A DNA stretch of 64,000 nt from ZC4RG29 sp964521255 (GCA_964521255.1 CAZFRM010000002.1:248001-312000), one strand, 5' to 3'; shown: positions 24,102-33,265, numbered from the stretch's first letter. Notes: generated by a model not told the origin, from the letters alone. A program made the numbers and translations.

Positions 24102-25427
24102 ATGCGCTCATTCCTTTCCGTTGTGGCTATATTCTTCATAGGATGTTCAGCCAGTACTCCTTCAGAAAATACAACTAAGAAAAAGATAAGTGTTCTGGAA
24201 CCAGCTTTTGCCTCGTACTATACGATCTATTTCCTGGGTGATGAAAACATTTCACTCAACGAAATCACCAGATTACCAATGCAAGGTTTTAAATTAATTG
24301 AGATGCTCCCGGACTCCATTTCATTTGATGGATATCATGCGAAGTCTATTGGTAAAGGTGATGACGGATTCATTAATGACATTACATTACTGATCAACAC
24401 ATTTATAGATTTATCGGAAGAAGAGACAACGGCTCTTGGTAACGCAGAACACGCAATTTCCATGATATTTTTTGGAACGAGCGCTAACATAATTCAAAAA
24501 CAAAAAGACATCAATGACTTTATCTATACTTTAGTTAAGGACAAACATGTGATTGTTGTTGATGCAAGCACATTTCAGTTTTACAATCCTGCATTGTGGA
24601 AGGAACATCGGGTAGATAATTTTAACGGTGAATTTAAGAATGTAACGGGACAGGTAACTATTCATACCTATCGCGAAAATGAATTTTGCCGCGCCGTGAC
24701 ACTGGGGATGAATAAATTTTGTTTGCCGGAAATTTCCATTAAGGACTTCAGTTGTTACAATCAAAATACGATAGGTGCTTTGATTAATGCTACAATACAA
24801 ACGCTATTTGAAAATCCGCATATATATGATGACTCAACATTGATGATTGACCTTACCAGGATTAGAAATGATACCGTACGTAATTATATGTTGGATGGAG
24901 TTGAAGAAAATGTAAAGAAAGCTGTTGAATTAAAACTTAAATCAGTAGCGCCAGAAGAAGGAGATAATCCAACGACCCAGCTTTTGATTGTTTTTGATAA
25001 TGATGAGTACGGTTCGCCACAGAGACAGCAAGAGAATTTATTGCAAACATTATTCGGATCAACCGACTCAATTCTCTCTACGGAACACGACGAAGAATTG
25101 TTAAAGGCAAGCGAAAACGCAAGGGGCCGCCTTCCGGAACTGAAACAATCGTTTAATGAAGGGCTGGAACCCGGATACACCATTTTGGTCAAAGTACCTT
25201 TCGAAACCGAAGACGGTAGCAACGAATGGATGTGGGTGGAAGTAATAAAATGGACAGACAACGAAATGGAAGGCATTCTCCAAAACGACCCATATGAAGT
25301 CAGCTACGTCAAAGCCGGAGCTTTGGTTAAAATCAACGAGCCTGATATTTTTGACTATATCCTCAGCAAACCCGATGGCTCCTACGAAGGCAATGTAACG
25401 GGGGAGGTATTGGAAAGTAGAGACTAA
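24102..25427 (+). CDS. lipoprotein with C-terminal DUF2314 domain
   Basis: 441 residues. The N-terminus is a lipoprotein signal with the cysteine at 15 (LSVVAIFFIGCSAS). The middle 300 residues match nothing I recognise. The last 100 residues fit DUF2314: EPGYTILVKVPFETEDGSNE, then WMWVEVIKW, then MEGILQNDPYEVSYVKAGAL, ending INEPDIFDYI. The DUF2314 function is unknown. The gene is flanked by similar 40-bp repeat blocks (23930 and 25588), which hints at insertion as a unit. Confidence 0.75.
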   Translation: MRSFLSVVAIFFIGCSASTPSENTTKKKISVLEPAFASYYTIYFLGDENISLNEITRLPMQGFKLIEMLPDSISFDGYHAKSIGKGDDGFINDITLLINTFIDLSEEETTALGNAEHAISMIFFGTSANIIQKQKDINDFIYTLVKDKHVIVVDASTFQFYNPALWKEHRVDNFNGEFKNVTGQVTIHTYRENEFCRAVTLGMNKFCLPEISIKDFSCYNQNTIGALINATIQTLFENPHIYDDSTLMIDLTRIRNDTVRNYMLDGVEENVKKAVELKLKSVAPEEGDNPTTQLLIVFDNDEYGSPQRQQENLLQTLFGSTDSILSTEHDEELLKASENARGRLPELKQSFNEGLEPGYTILVKVPFETEDGSNEWMWVEVIKWTDNEMEGILQNDPYEVSYVKAGALVKINEPDIFDYILSKPDGSYEGNVTGEVLESRD

Positions 25428-25854
25428 TTGATCGCACACAATCCATCGGGAGAATCACAGCGCGCTGGCCTTTTAGTGATACAGGGCGTGCGAGGGCTGT
25501 ATTCCTCTTAACTTAAATTGCATTGAGTGGTCGGGCAGGCGCACGGACGAGGACAAACCCAGCGATTTCAAGCAGATGATACTCACGATCAATTTCGCCC
25601 GTCGTTCCCGTTTAAATGTTGTGCTCAGTTGGTTAATTTAAAATACACAATCCCTGTCGGTTATTAAATCTCCAACCACCTAACGGGAAATTGCAGCATT
25701 ATAGCGGAAGGGTATGCGCATTAATGGATGTTCTTATATGATTGGAGAAGCATTATTTAATTTCCCTCATAGTTATGTAACAAGCATATAGTGTTGCGGA
25801 AGGATTGTTTTAGCGCAAATGAAAATTCCATTTTTTAATCAACGTTTATTCTGT
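25428..25854. other. gene-free stretch
   Basis: 427 bp without a supported gene. It includes the second copy of the ATCAATTTC...AAATGTT block at 25588-25630 and otherwise AT-rich sequence leading to the next start. No terminator with a U tract was found. Confidence 0.4.
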
Positions 25855-26358
25855 ATGAAACATTTAATGAGAACACTTTTTGTAATCGCTGCTTTGTGTC
25901 AAATGTCGTGCAGTGATGATGAAGAGAAGATTGACAAAGAAGAAATAGGGGCAGACAATATTACCCTTGAGTTTGTTTCAGAGGAAATTTCATCCGGCAG
26001 CGTAGCTGTTGAAAATTTCTTACTGCTGTCGGTTGAGGAGAAGGAGAGTGATGGAAAACAATTCTACGATTTTAAATATTCCTTTGAAATTCACAACAAC
26101 GGTTCGCAGCCACTTGAACTGAATGACTGGACTATCCAAAATTACCTTATACTGGATCCATTACATCATGCCGCTTCAGGTAGTCTCATCTACGCCACCA
26201 CAATTGCTCCTGGTGGAAAATATGTGCTTTCGTATTCGGCCAACTCAACTCAGCTTGAGGATGGTTTCGCTGTGGATGGCATGATCCTTCAAATCCAGGT
26301 GCGTCAGGACAGTGATCCTTTCATTACACTGGAATATTTGATTCATGTAAAAGATTGA
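25855..26358 (+). CDS. hypothetical lipoprotein
   Basis: Start placed at MKHLMRTLF so that the lipoprotein signal (LFVIAALCQMSCSDDEEK) begins at once; an upstream ATG at 25819 would add 12 residues. The mature part is acidic, 140 residues, with a beta-sandwich-like pattern and the stretch NNGSQPLELNDWTIQ that loosely recalls lamin-tail-type extracellular domains. No close family recognised; probably exposed on the cell envelope. Confidence 0.6.
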   Translation: MKHLMRTLFVIAALCQMSCSDDEEKIDKEEIGADNITLEFVSEEISSGSVAVENFLLLSVEEKESDGKQFYDFKYSFEIHNNGSQPLELNDWTIQNYLILDPLHHAASGSLIYATTIAPGGKYVLSYSANSTQLEDGFAVDGMILQIQVRQDSDPFITLEYLIHVKD

Positions 26359-26435
26359 GTGTAAAATTTAAATTGCTAAGTACAGTGGTGTGTGGCGAAT
26401 CTATCGGTAAAAATTCAGTTTTCCCGTTAGTGCAA

Positions 26436-26855
26436 CTATGACTTAGGTGGAATTATGTTAGTGATATCCAGATACTCTAACGACCCAAAAATAAATCCCA
26501 CAACTCCTATAGCAACCAAAAGTCTCGGAAGAATCTCAAGCTGAAGAGACGAATGAATTTCAACATTTGTTGGATCGTCAGGATCATATATTACCTTAAG
26601 CTTTGTCCCTTCAGGGATAGCAGGTGAGTATCCAATGCTTAACTCTTGCGTTATCCACTCTTGTTTATCCGTCAAAAATCTAACAACCGGATGATATGTC
26701 CCGCCACCAGAACTACTTGATTGAAAATTATTTTTAAAAATGATCGCTTCAGCCTTCTTCCCATTTGCCAGCAAATGATTTCCCTTCTGCCACAGATAGA
26801 CTCCAGCTATTGCAATCGTAGCAGAGACAATCAAAATTATCAACTCAATGTCCAT
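26436..26855 (-). CDS. DUF3592-type membrane protein
   Basis: Start placed at MDIELIILIV, directly before the first helix; the longer frame overlaps the neighbouring gene. There are two membrane segments, residues 3-20 and about 113-130 (LLVAIGVVGFIFGSL), enclosing a beta domain with GKKAEAIIFKN, YHPVVRFLTD, and GTKLKVIYDPDDPTNVEI. These are DUF3592 features (a small extracytoplasmic domain of unknown role). It lies downstream of the NTF2-like gene on the same strand. Confidence 0.75.
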   Translation of the reverse strand: MDIELIILIVSATIAIAGVYLWQKGNHLLANGKKAEAIIFKNNFQSSSSGGGTYHPVVRFLTDKQEWITQELSIGYSPAIPEGTKLKVIYDPDDPTNVEIHSSLQLEILPRLLVAIGVVGFIFGSLEYLDITNIIPPKS

Positions 26856-26896
26856 GTGTTTAATTGTATCTGTGAGAAGTCGTGTTTGATGATAAG

Positions 26897-27385
26897 CTAT
26901 TTTGTTCCTGGGGAAAAAATGTGTGTGCTTTGGTACTGAGTAATCAACCATTTCTTTTGGCGTTTTACAATGACCATTGTCGTAATTAATCCTGCACCTT
27001 CCAGCTTGTTATTGCCTCTGTCAATTCCATCCGGCGGATAGACCACACCTATCTCCTGGCTAAACACGGTTGCAATAGCAACGTCTGAATCAATAAAGCG
27101 AATACCGATACTATCAACCTTTATAGAAAGATTCTTTAAGAATACCTCGTGAGCTTTGTTGAAGATCGCGGGTGTTTCTTTAGTTAGTTTGGCATATCGG
27201 CCCAACGGATTTATGCCAAAACAATCTTCTGTTGTATAACTGGGCAGATCACTAAAATCATGTTTATTGAAACTATTGAACCAGGAATTTGCTGTCTGCC
27301 TGACCAATTCTTCATCGTTCTTTTCTTGTGAAATTCCAGAAACGGGGATGACAAACACAGTCAATAATAATATTATGCATTTCAT
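26897..27385 (-). CDS. secreted NTF2-like / DUF4440-type protein
   Basis: Start placed at MKCIILLLTV; the upstream start adds unlikely residues. Signal peptide (ILLLTVFVIPVSGISQ), then an alpha+beta cone fold typical of the SnoaL/DUF4440 group: VRQTANSWFNSFNKHDFSDL, DVAIATVFSQE, and the closing strand TTMVIVKRQKKWLITQYQST. Members include enzymes and ligand binders, so no reaction can be assigned. It shares the strand with the DUF3592 gene 41 bp downstream. Confidence 0.75.
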   Translation of the reverse strand: MKCIILLLTVFVIPVSGISQEKNDEELVRQTANSWFNSFNKHDFSDLPSYTTEDCFGINPLGRYAKLTKETPAIFNKAHEVFLKNLSIKVDSIGIRFIDSDVAIATVFSQEIGVVYPPDGIDRGNNKLEGAGLITTMVIVKRQKKWLITQYQSTHIFSPGTK

Positions 27386-28051
27386 ACTTTTACGATTATC
27401 TATATTAAGATATGTATTCCGGGTCAAAAGAGCTCAAGAAGTAAAAACTTTTTACCAGACCATCTTTACACAACCTTCCAATCTAAGTAACTCATTTCTT
27501 ATATCAACATGGCACAAGGAGGATCTCTTACATCATGCTGCAGGCAATACATCGAAGCCGTACCTCATTAGACTAATTGTCATCCTGAATGCATGTGTGC
27601 GGCCTGTGGGGATGAAGGATCTCCCAATGGTGGCGAGGTACTTGTCGAAACGATATTCCTTCGAAGGAAGCTTTGGCTCTCGTAGAACTATCGATGAGAG
27701 TATACTTTCACTCTTGGGGATCCTTCATACACGCAAACCATACCCACATGCCTTCAGGATGACAGGTATGGATGAGGGGGGCCTTCGTACTCTCGGATAA
27801 ACCACGCAGGTGCTAGCTGGAATCAACAAAATGGGCTATAAAATTGATCTGCGAAAGATTGACATTATGGAATGAGAGAGGCTATTACAAGGATATTGTG
27901 TCTTGAGATATTTTTTGGTTTTATATTGCTCACACTATTTAAAATTAAATATTGTTATCTGTTTTAATCGCGCTCATCTTCTAAAGACGGTAGTCAGGCA
28001 TGCGCTAAAATACTCGTTGCGATTAATTGTTCAATGATTGTCTCTTATAGT
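27386..28051. other. gene-free stretch with a long inverted element
   Basis: No supported gene in 666 bp; long open frames here arise from the repeat at 27578-27765. Confidence 0.5.
27578..27765. repeat. 188-bp element with inverted ends (TGTCATCCTGAA/TTCAGGATGACA)
   Basis: The ends TGTCATCCTGAATGCATG (27578) and CATGCCTTCAGGATGACA (to about 27764) are inverted, and inside lie GGGGATGAAGGATCTCCC-like and GGGGATCCTTCATAC, again complementary. The whole can fold back on itself. This is a well-known type of non-coding dispersed element in bacterial genomes (a CAGGATGACA palindrome) and looks like a MITE-like sequence without a transposase. Confidence 0.65.
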
Positions 28052-28294
28052 TTATTTTAGGTTGGGTGATTTTAGTTCGTCATCTGTTTTTTCTTTTTTA
28101 ATATAGTCCATAAGTATTGTAAAGAATTCAATTGGTTGTTCCTCTAAAATCTCGTGTCCGCATTTTTCTATCACGTGTGTTTCACTGAATCGTAAGCTTT
28201 CTTTTTGCAAATAAAAAGTCGATTCACTTTGGTCATCTTGCCGGCCATAAACAATCAAAGCCGGTGTTTTTAAAGTGTCACCCGTTAGATGACT
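28052..28294 (-). pseudogene. C-terminal remnant of an alpha/beta hydrolase
   Basis: The minus-strand frame, from just after a stop at 28295, reads GDTLKTPALIVYGRQDDQSE and later HVIEKCGHEILEEQPIEF. These are the last 80 residues of an alpha/beta hydrolase with the acid (GRQDD) and histidine (CGHEI) of the triad, but the nucleophile elbow and the first two thirds of the fold are gone. It overlaps the 3' end of the DUF2306 gene by 17 bp. The remnant appears to have been cut off when the DUF2306 gene or its neighbour moved in. Confidence 0.75.
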
Positions 28295-28907
28295 TTATTG
28301 CCGACTGTTTTCGCTTCATTGAAGGAATCCAGGAAAATATCAGTTCAATTGTCAATAGTGGTATTATCCAACACACCCATTCCAATGTTGTGTCTCTTAT
28401 TACCTCAGAGTCTATGAAGAAGAATAGCTTGTCCTGTGGTATGTCACCAAGAAGTCGTAAGAAAACAAAAACCAACGCAAGTCCGTAACTGCGAATAACA
28501 AAAAGTCTATGTGCTATAATATTACCTTGTCGTATTGAAACCCACGCACTTATTGTCATGAAGAGCCAGGTTGCCGATAAGAGTAAAAGAGGAACAACAG
28601 AACCCTCTAAGTCAATAGTAAGCCCTAAGTAAAAGGCTGTGAGTCCACCGAGCAACGATCCAACGATATAGATTTTGCCCATTGTTCTGTGAATGGTCAC
28701 ATGGTTCACGCGAAGCCACTTCCAAAATTGAAATGGCCCAAGTAAAAGAGGAGCAATGGCGGTTGCAAGATGCGCGTAATACCAAATTGCTTTGGTCTCT
28801 AAATTTCCATCAGTAAAGAATCTGAACTTTATTCCCCGATACAAGTAATAAGCGCTGAGCAGCACAACGGCAAACCAAAATATCCTAGTCAGTGGTTTCT
28901 TTTCCAA
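28278..28907 (-). CDS. DUF2306 integral membrane protein
   Basis: 209 residues with about six membrane helices. Family motifs are visible: AHLATAIAPLLLGPFQFWKW, then NHVTIHRTMGKIYIVGSLLG, and HRLFVIRSYGLALVFVFLR. DUF2306 function is unknown; some members resemble haem- or quinone-binding membrane proteins with conserved histidines, which are present here. No partner gene nearby. Confidence 0.8.
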   Translation of the reverse strand: MEKKPLTRIFWFAVVLLSAYYLYRGIKFRFFTDGNLETKAIWYYAHLATAIAPLLLGPFQFWKWLRVNHVTIHRTMGKIYIVGSLLGGLTAFYLGLTIDLEGSVVPLLLLSATWLFMTISAWVSIRQGNIIAHRLFVIRSYGLALVFVFLRLLGDIPQDKLFFFIDSEVIRDTTLEWVCWIIPLLTIELIFSWIPSMKRKQSAIKSSNG

Positions 28908-29057
28908 TGTATTTGCGTTTGAAGACAGTTACTCTTTCTTTTTCTTTTGTCAGCCCCAGATTAAAACCAATAATTGCTCCCGTCAATGGTAGTTAGATTG
29001 CAAGAAGGTTAGTCAAGCCCATTAGGTATTCTGTAACCAAGTGAAATAATTAAGTTT

Positions 29058-29140
29058 GCTTCCAACATTACTATGCGCCGTTTAAATTTACCCTAAAATA
29101 AATCAAATTTAAATGGCGCATACATGTTAGCGGTTGTGCA
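29058..29140. repeat. attC-like palindromic site E
   Basis: Stem TATGCGCC (29072-29079) with GGCGCATA (29115-29122) and TTTAAATTT (29081-29089) with AAATTTAAA (29105-29113), separated by one mismatch, 15-nt loop, bounded by TTCCAAC and GGTTGTGC. On the minus strand it directly follows the stop of the membrane protein gene at 29145. TGTTAGCGGT (29125) is inverted as ACCGCTAACA (29626) on the 5' side of that gene. Confidence 0.65.
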
Positions 29141-29144
29141 GCAT

Positions 29145-29600
29145 TCATTCCATTCTATTGATTCGTGGTTGCAAAAACCAAATCCCAATAGGCCAAAAGA
29201 ATAACAACGTGAATTCCGCTTTCTGTTTGTAATCATTCACATCCTTGCCCTCCCGCTGCCTTATCAAAACTGCAACATGGTCAATCACCTGGATTAATGC
29301 AATTAACGTGTAAGTCAATATCACAAAGCCGATAATTACGTTGTCAGTAACCGATTCAAGTAAGTGATTACTTATAGTTAGGAACGATACTGTCAGAAAC
29401 ACGCAGTTGAATCGAAACAATAAATGTCCTTTAACTTTCGGATCATCCAAAAACTCTCCGATCATCAGGTAATATATCACTATAACAAGCAGGGCTACCG
29501 ACATTAGAAGAGTCTTATAGATTTCTGTGTCCAGATGAAGAGCAATAAAAATCGGAAGAAAGAACAGTAGAAAAACTTGCCAATGTTTTAGTCGATTCAT
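29145..29600 (-). CDS. hypothetical four-helix membrane protein
   Basis: 151 residues with four membrane helices (WQVFLLFFLPIFIALHL, LLMSVALLVIVIYYLMI, VIIGFVILTYTLIALIQVID and a final FTLLFFWPIGIWFLQP). No family recognised. It is a single gene bounded by short inverted sequences and followed by attC-like site E, so it looks like a one-gene cassette. Confidence 0.65.
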   Translation of the reverse strand: MNRLKHWQVFLLFFLPIFIALHLDTEIYKTLLMSVALLVIVIYYLMIGEFLDDPKVKGHLLFRFNCVFLTVSFLTISNHLLESVTDNVIIGFVILTYTLIALIQVIDHVAVLIRQREGKDVNDYKQKAEFTLLFFWPIGIWFLQPRINRME

Positions 29601-29937
29601 TTCGTTAATATTTCCAGGGCCGCATTACCGCTAACAACGTTTGGCGTGTATGTGTAGTAGCGGATTAGGGGCACTTCACTTTCCTCCTGTACAAAAGTTT
29701 CTGTATGGTTGCCCACAACATTCCAATATAGCAATTATTCAAATTACTCCTTCATCCCTGAAAAATGGTATAACAGATTTCATTTAAAAATTTTACCACA
29801 ACCGGGCTAAATGCAAAGCATTATTTTGTCTTCTGACTAGCTTCATCGATCTCGCATGCGTCTGGCATTAGATGTTCATGACTGTTGCCACACATTTGTA
29901 TTATGTTTTTTAATCATGAAATCCTTTAATCCCTTAA
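29601..29937. other. intergenic region with cassette end and dispersed repeat
   Basis: Contains ACCGCTAACA at 29626, the partner of the sequence at 29125, then unremarkable AT-rich DNA and a TTTAATCCCTTAATCACGG-type dispersed repeat at 29925-29950. No gene. Confidence 0.45.
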
Positions 29938-30327
29938 TCACGGTTCAGACACTTTAACCGGATGCGTAAAAAACACAAACCCAAATGCTCCTGCAAACAC
30001 TGTATAAATCAACGCAGCTATTAGCACAGTCTTGTCGTGACTTGAGAAATATCCCTTTAACAAGGCAAGAGCGCCGATGATAAAATGTGTAAGGTTTCCG
30101 ATAGCAATAGGCCGTGCGTAAATTCCGCCAATCAGGTTTGCTTTTGCTGTCCAGTTCACCATAGCAAAGCCAAAATAAAGTGCGCCTAATATTTGCAACA
30201 CAAACACGTTTAAACCTGCTCCCGTCGGGTTGAGAAGACTCAATATTTCCTGGGGTAAAAAAGAAAGCACAATTCCAGCTACGCCCATTGTCAGGGCACT
30301 CGCAGTCATAAGAAGTTTTGTATTCAT
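29938..30327 (-). CDS. hypothetical membrane protein
   Basis: Start placed at MNTKLLMTAS, right at the first helix; the track start eight codons upstream is less likely. About 129 residues with four membrane segments (LTMGVAGIVLSFL, FVLQILGALYFGFAMVNW, NLTHFIIGALALLKG, LIYTVFAGAFGFVFF). Small four-helix proteins of this shape are common in Bacteroidota; I cannot assign a family with confidence. Confidence 0.7.
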   Translation of the reverse strand: MNTKLLMTASALTMGVAGIVLSFLPQEILSLLNPTGAGLNVFVLQILGALYFGFAMVNWTAKANLIGGIYARPIAIGNLTHFIIGALALLKGYFSSHDKTVLIAALIYTVFAGAFGFVFFTHPVKVSEP

Positions 30328-30425
30328 AGTGGGAAGATTGGTAAGAACCAAAAATAGTTTTTTTCTTATATAACCGCAGAAAGCCCTTTACACTAAATCT
30401 GCAGAAAAACCTGATAACCGGTACA

Positions 30426-31673
30426 TCACTTATTCTTCACCAACACCTGTAACGTAGATCTTGAAACCTGTTCCATCAACAAACCAGCATGTTTGCGATA
30501 CGTTTCAAAAGTTTGGGCATCGTAATTTTTTATTGTGATAAGCGTAAGACCCACATTATAATACACTTCAAAATGTTCATGAAGTTTTTTGATAAGGGGG
30601 GAAACTTTGCTTTCGCGAAAGTCGATACAAAATGAAAATGTGATGGCAGAGTTCTGTATCATGTTAATTCTTATATCGAGTTCCGACAAGGCACCGTAGA
30701 TCATGCTCAGTTGCTGTTCATTTACAAAACTGAAGTCTGTCACCTTGCAGGAGATGAGGCACTGATTGTCTTTGAATACAATCAAGGGTGGAAGGTTGGG
30801 AACCTGGCAGTCGTGAATGATAGTGCCGGGCAAAGATGGATCGTCAAAGTTTTTTACATACAATGGAATATTTCGGTTGGCAAGCGGCTTGATCGTTTTG
30901 GGATGTATTACAGAAGCTCCATAATAAGTCATCTCCGCTGCTTCTTTATAAGGGAGTTCGGTAAATACAATCGAGTTCGGAATTCGCTTTGGATCAGAAC
31001 TCATCACACCCGGAACATCTTTCCAAATGGTAAGCGATTCAGCATTTAAACATGAAGCAAAAATAGCTGCAGAGAAATCTGAACCTTCACGGCCAAGGGT
31101 TGTAGTAAATCCCCTCAACGTACTGCCGATAAAACCTTGTGTAAGAATTATATTGTCGTCTAATTTTCTTTCCAGTGATTCAATTTTTTCTTCTGTCAGC
31201 TCCCAGTTTACTTTTCCTTCCCGGTAAGTTTCATCGGTCACAATGTATTGACGTGCATCGACCCATAGGGATGAAATGTTCTTCAGCAAGAGAAAATGAT
31301 GGAGGATGTAAGAGGCAATAAGTTCACCTTTTGAAATAACCTGGTCGTACACCTGGTCAAAGGGATACGGCAGTTTTAATGCTTCTTCGAGTTCAACGAA
31401 AATTTTATCCAACACCTCATGCACCATGTGATCCGCAGGGAAGAGCTCGTATGTGATTTTGGTGTGATAGTTTTTTGCTTCGGCGAGTTCTTTCTTAAAA
31501 TCCTTTTTTGCATACGAAAGTTCATGGATTTTCTCCAGCGCATTCGAAGTTTTACCCATCGCTGACACCACCACAAGGAGAGGTTGACCGGAGTACTCCT
31601 GGATTATCTTGACTGTACTCCGTATACTTTTCGGATCTTTAACAGAAGCTCCGCCGAATTTGAAAACTTTCAT
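30426..31673 (-). CDS. lysC: aspartate kinase
   Basis: 415 residues, monofunctional length. The N-terminus MKVFKFGGASVKDPKSI contains the KFGG(A/S)S phosphate-binding motif; TLGREGSDFSAAI near residue 193 and VIHPKTIKPLANRNIPLYVK near 265 are the other family signatures. The C-terminal 130 residues are a divergent ACT-like regulatory region, consistent with weak or altered feedback control. It phosphorylates aspartate for lysine, threonine and methionine synthesis. It is transcribed divergently from fbp, with about 150 bp and a dispersed palindrome between them. Confidence 0.92.
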   Translation of the reverse strand: MKVFKFGGASVKDPKSIRSTVKIIQEYSGQPLLVVVSAMGKTSNALEKIHELSYAKKDFKKELAEAKNYHTKITYELFPADHMVHEVLDKIFVELEEALKLPYPFDQVYDQVISKGELIASYILHHFLLLKNISSLWVDARQYIVTDETYREGKVNWELTEEKIESLERKLDDNIILTQGFIGSTLRGFTTTLGREGSDFSAAIFASCLNAESLTIWKDVPGVMSSDPKRIPNSIVFTELPYKEAAEMTYYGASVIHPKTIKPLANRNIPLYVKNFDDPSLPGTIIHDCQVPNLPPLIVFKDNQCLISCKVTDFSFVNEQQLSMIYGALSELDIRINMIQNSAITFSFCIDFRESKVSPLIKKLHEHFEVYYNVGLTLITIKNYDAQTFETYRKHAGLLMEQVSRSTLQVLVKNK

Positions 31674-31696
31674 TTTTATTGATTGATGATTTATGT

Positions 31697-31762
31697 TCCT
31701 TAGTGTCTTAGTGCCTTCGTGGCCTGATTATTCTTGCCACAAAGACACCAAGGCACAAGGAA
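31697..31762. repeat. dispersed palindromic repeat, second copy of the GCCACGAAGG type
   Basis: Left arm with TTAGTGCCTTCGTGGC and right arm with GCCACAAAGACACCAAGGCA pair imperfectly around a short loop. Same design as 1238-1300. It lies in the lysC/fbp divergent intergenic region, where it could affect either promoter. Confidence 0.6.
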
Positions 31763-31823
31763 CAAACACTAATTTAGCTCTTAATAACATTAAAGATCAT
31801 CTCTTATCGGCAAACTGACAAAT

Positions 31824-32819
31824 ATGGAAGAATCGCGCATTGCCCAACCGATCGGAACGGCCCTCGACAGGTTTATTAAAAATAACCAGGAGAAGTTTCA
31901 ATATGCCAGTGGAGAACTTTCGCAGTTACTGCGGGATATCGCCCTTGCATCTAAAGTAGTAAACCGTGAAGTGAACAAAGCAGGCCTTATTGATATCATG
32001 GGCCCTATGGGTTCTTTGAATACGGGAGGAGACCTGCAACAAAAACTGGATGTGTTGGCTAACATTCGCTTTTCACGGGCGCTTATGAAAGGAGGGGAAG
32101 CATGTGCTTTGATTTCGGAGGAAACTGAGTCGTATACGGATCTTAACAACGATGGAAAATATGTTATTGCCATTGATCCCCTGGATGGGTCATCAAACAT
32201 TGATGTCAATGTTTCCATCGGAACGATTTTTTCTGTTTACCGGAGAAAGACGCCGACCCATACACCCATATTAAAAGAAGATGTTCTGCAACGCGGCGAC
32301 GAACAGGTAGCAGCAGGCTACATTTTGTATGGATCGTCAACGATGCTGGTGTTTACAACGGGTCACGGTGTAAACGGGTTTACGCATGAGCCAACATTAG
32401 GTGAGTATGTACTTTCTCACCCCGACATGAAAATGCCGGAAGAAGGAAAAGTATATTCCGTTAATGAAGGTCTCGCTAATTCTTTTTCACAAGGAGTAAA
32501 AGATTACCTGCAATTCTGTAAAGACAACAGTTATGCCGCCCGTTATATCGGCTCTTTGGTGGCTGACTTTCATCGAAACTTGCTCAAAGGAGGAATTTAC
32601 ATTTATCCTTCCACAGCGAAAGACCCTAATGGAAAATTAAGGTTGATGTATGAATGTAATGCGCTTGCCTTCATTGCAGAACAAGCAGGTGGTAAGGCTA
32701 CAAACGGAAAGAAAAGAATCATGACCATTTTACCGGAGTCACTTCATCAACGCACTCCTTTATATATAGGATCGAAGTTGATGGTGGAGAAGGCGGAAAA
32801 TTGTCTGGACCATGATTAA
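31824..32819 (+). CDS. fbp: fructose-1,6-bisphosphatase class I
   Basis: 331 residues, full length. The class I metal/substrate motif DPLDGSSNIDVN is at about 118-129, and GEACALISEE (near 90) and the KLRLMYECNALAFIAEQAGG active-site segment near 272 are all present. It removes the 1-phosphate from fructose 1,6-bisphosphate in gluconeogenesis, in the cytoplasm. The reading frame is intact with no unusual features. Confidence 0.95.
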   Translation: MEESRIAQPIGTALDRFIKNNQEKFQYASGELSQLLRDIALASKVVNREVNKAGLIDIMGPMGSLNTGGDLQQKLDVLANIRFSRALMKGGEACALISEETESYTDLNNDGKYVIAIDPLDGSSNIDVNVSIGTIFSVYRRKTPTHTPILKEDVLQRGDEQVAAGYILYGSSTMLVFTTGHGVNGFTHEPTLGEYVLSHPDMKMPEEGKVYSVNEGLANSFSQGVKDYLQFCKDNSYAARYIGSLVADFHRNLLKGGIYIYPSTAKDPNGKLRLMYECNALAFIAEQAGGKATNGKKRIMTILPESLHQRTPLYIGSKLMVEKAENCLDHD

Positions 32820-32849
32820 AGGATTAAGGGATTGCTTGATATTTTTCTT

Positions 32850-33265
32850 TTACTCATGCCGGAACTTGTTATTGTGAACCCTCTTAAACTCCAAACTCTT
32901 TGCTCCGAAGTTTAATAGCAAACCGACCTCCATATGATATGCCTCTGTATAATTCATGGCTTGCGCCAGATGCACATCTTCAAGTTTGATAATAGCTTTC
33001 AGTTCAACCATAATCTTATTCTCAACAAAAAAATCAACACGCCTTGTACCAATAGGTTTGTCTCTGTAGTGCACAGGCATTTCCATTTCCCTATGAAAAG
33101 ATAAACCGGCAAACTCCATTTCGATTTCTAAAGCTCTTTGATAGATCACTTCCTGCCTGCGGGCCGTACTGCCTTCGGCAGGCAGGCCTGGAAACCATTG
33201 CCAAGACGCTTATGCACCTCGATGGCACACCCAATAATCCGTCGGGTCAAATCTTCATATAACAT
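32850..33265 (-). pseudogene. GxxExxY family protein broken by a 35-bp palindromic insertion
   Basis: Two minus-strand parts of one gene. The first (from the ATG at 33263-33265) reads MLYEDLTRRIIGCAIEVHKR and LGNGFQ, the second (32850-33149) EVIYQRALEIEMEF, RRVDFFVENKIMVELKA and LLLNFGAKSLEFKRV; joined they give an ordinary 135-residue GxxExxY protein, a small nuclease-like family of unknown role. They are separated by exactly 35 bp at 33153-33187, whose removal restores GNGFQEVIYQRAL. Because 35 is not a multiple of three, the frame is lost and a stop follows. Confidence 0.85.
33153..33187. repeat. 35-bp palindromic insertion (CTGCCTGC...GCAGGCAG)
   Basis: Ends CTGCCTGC and GCAGGCAG are perfect complements, with the centre GGGCCGTACTGCCTTCG. 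It sits inside the GxxExxY coding sequence and can be excised precisely on paper. Related CTGCC/GGCAG palindromes occur at about 3582-3598 and 58062-58095, so it belongs to a dispersed family. Confidence 0.75.

Noticed and set aside
27267..27800. 177-codon plus-strand frame
   Set aside because: It crosses the antisense start of the NTF2-like gene and then the 188-bp inverted element; composition is not protein-like.
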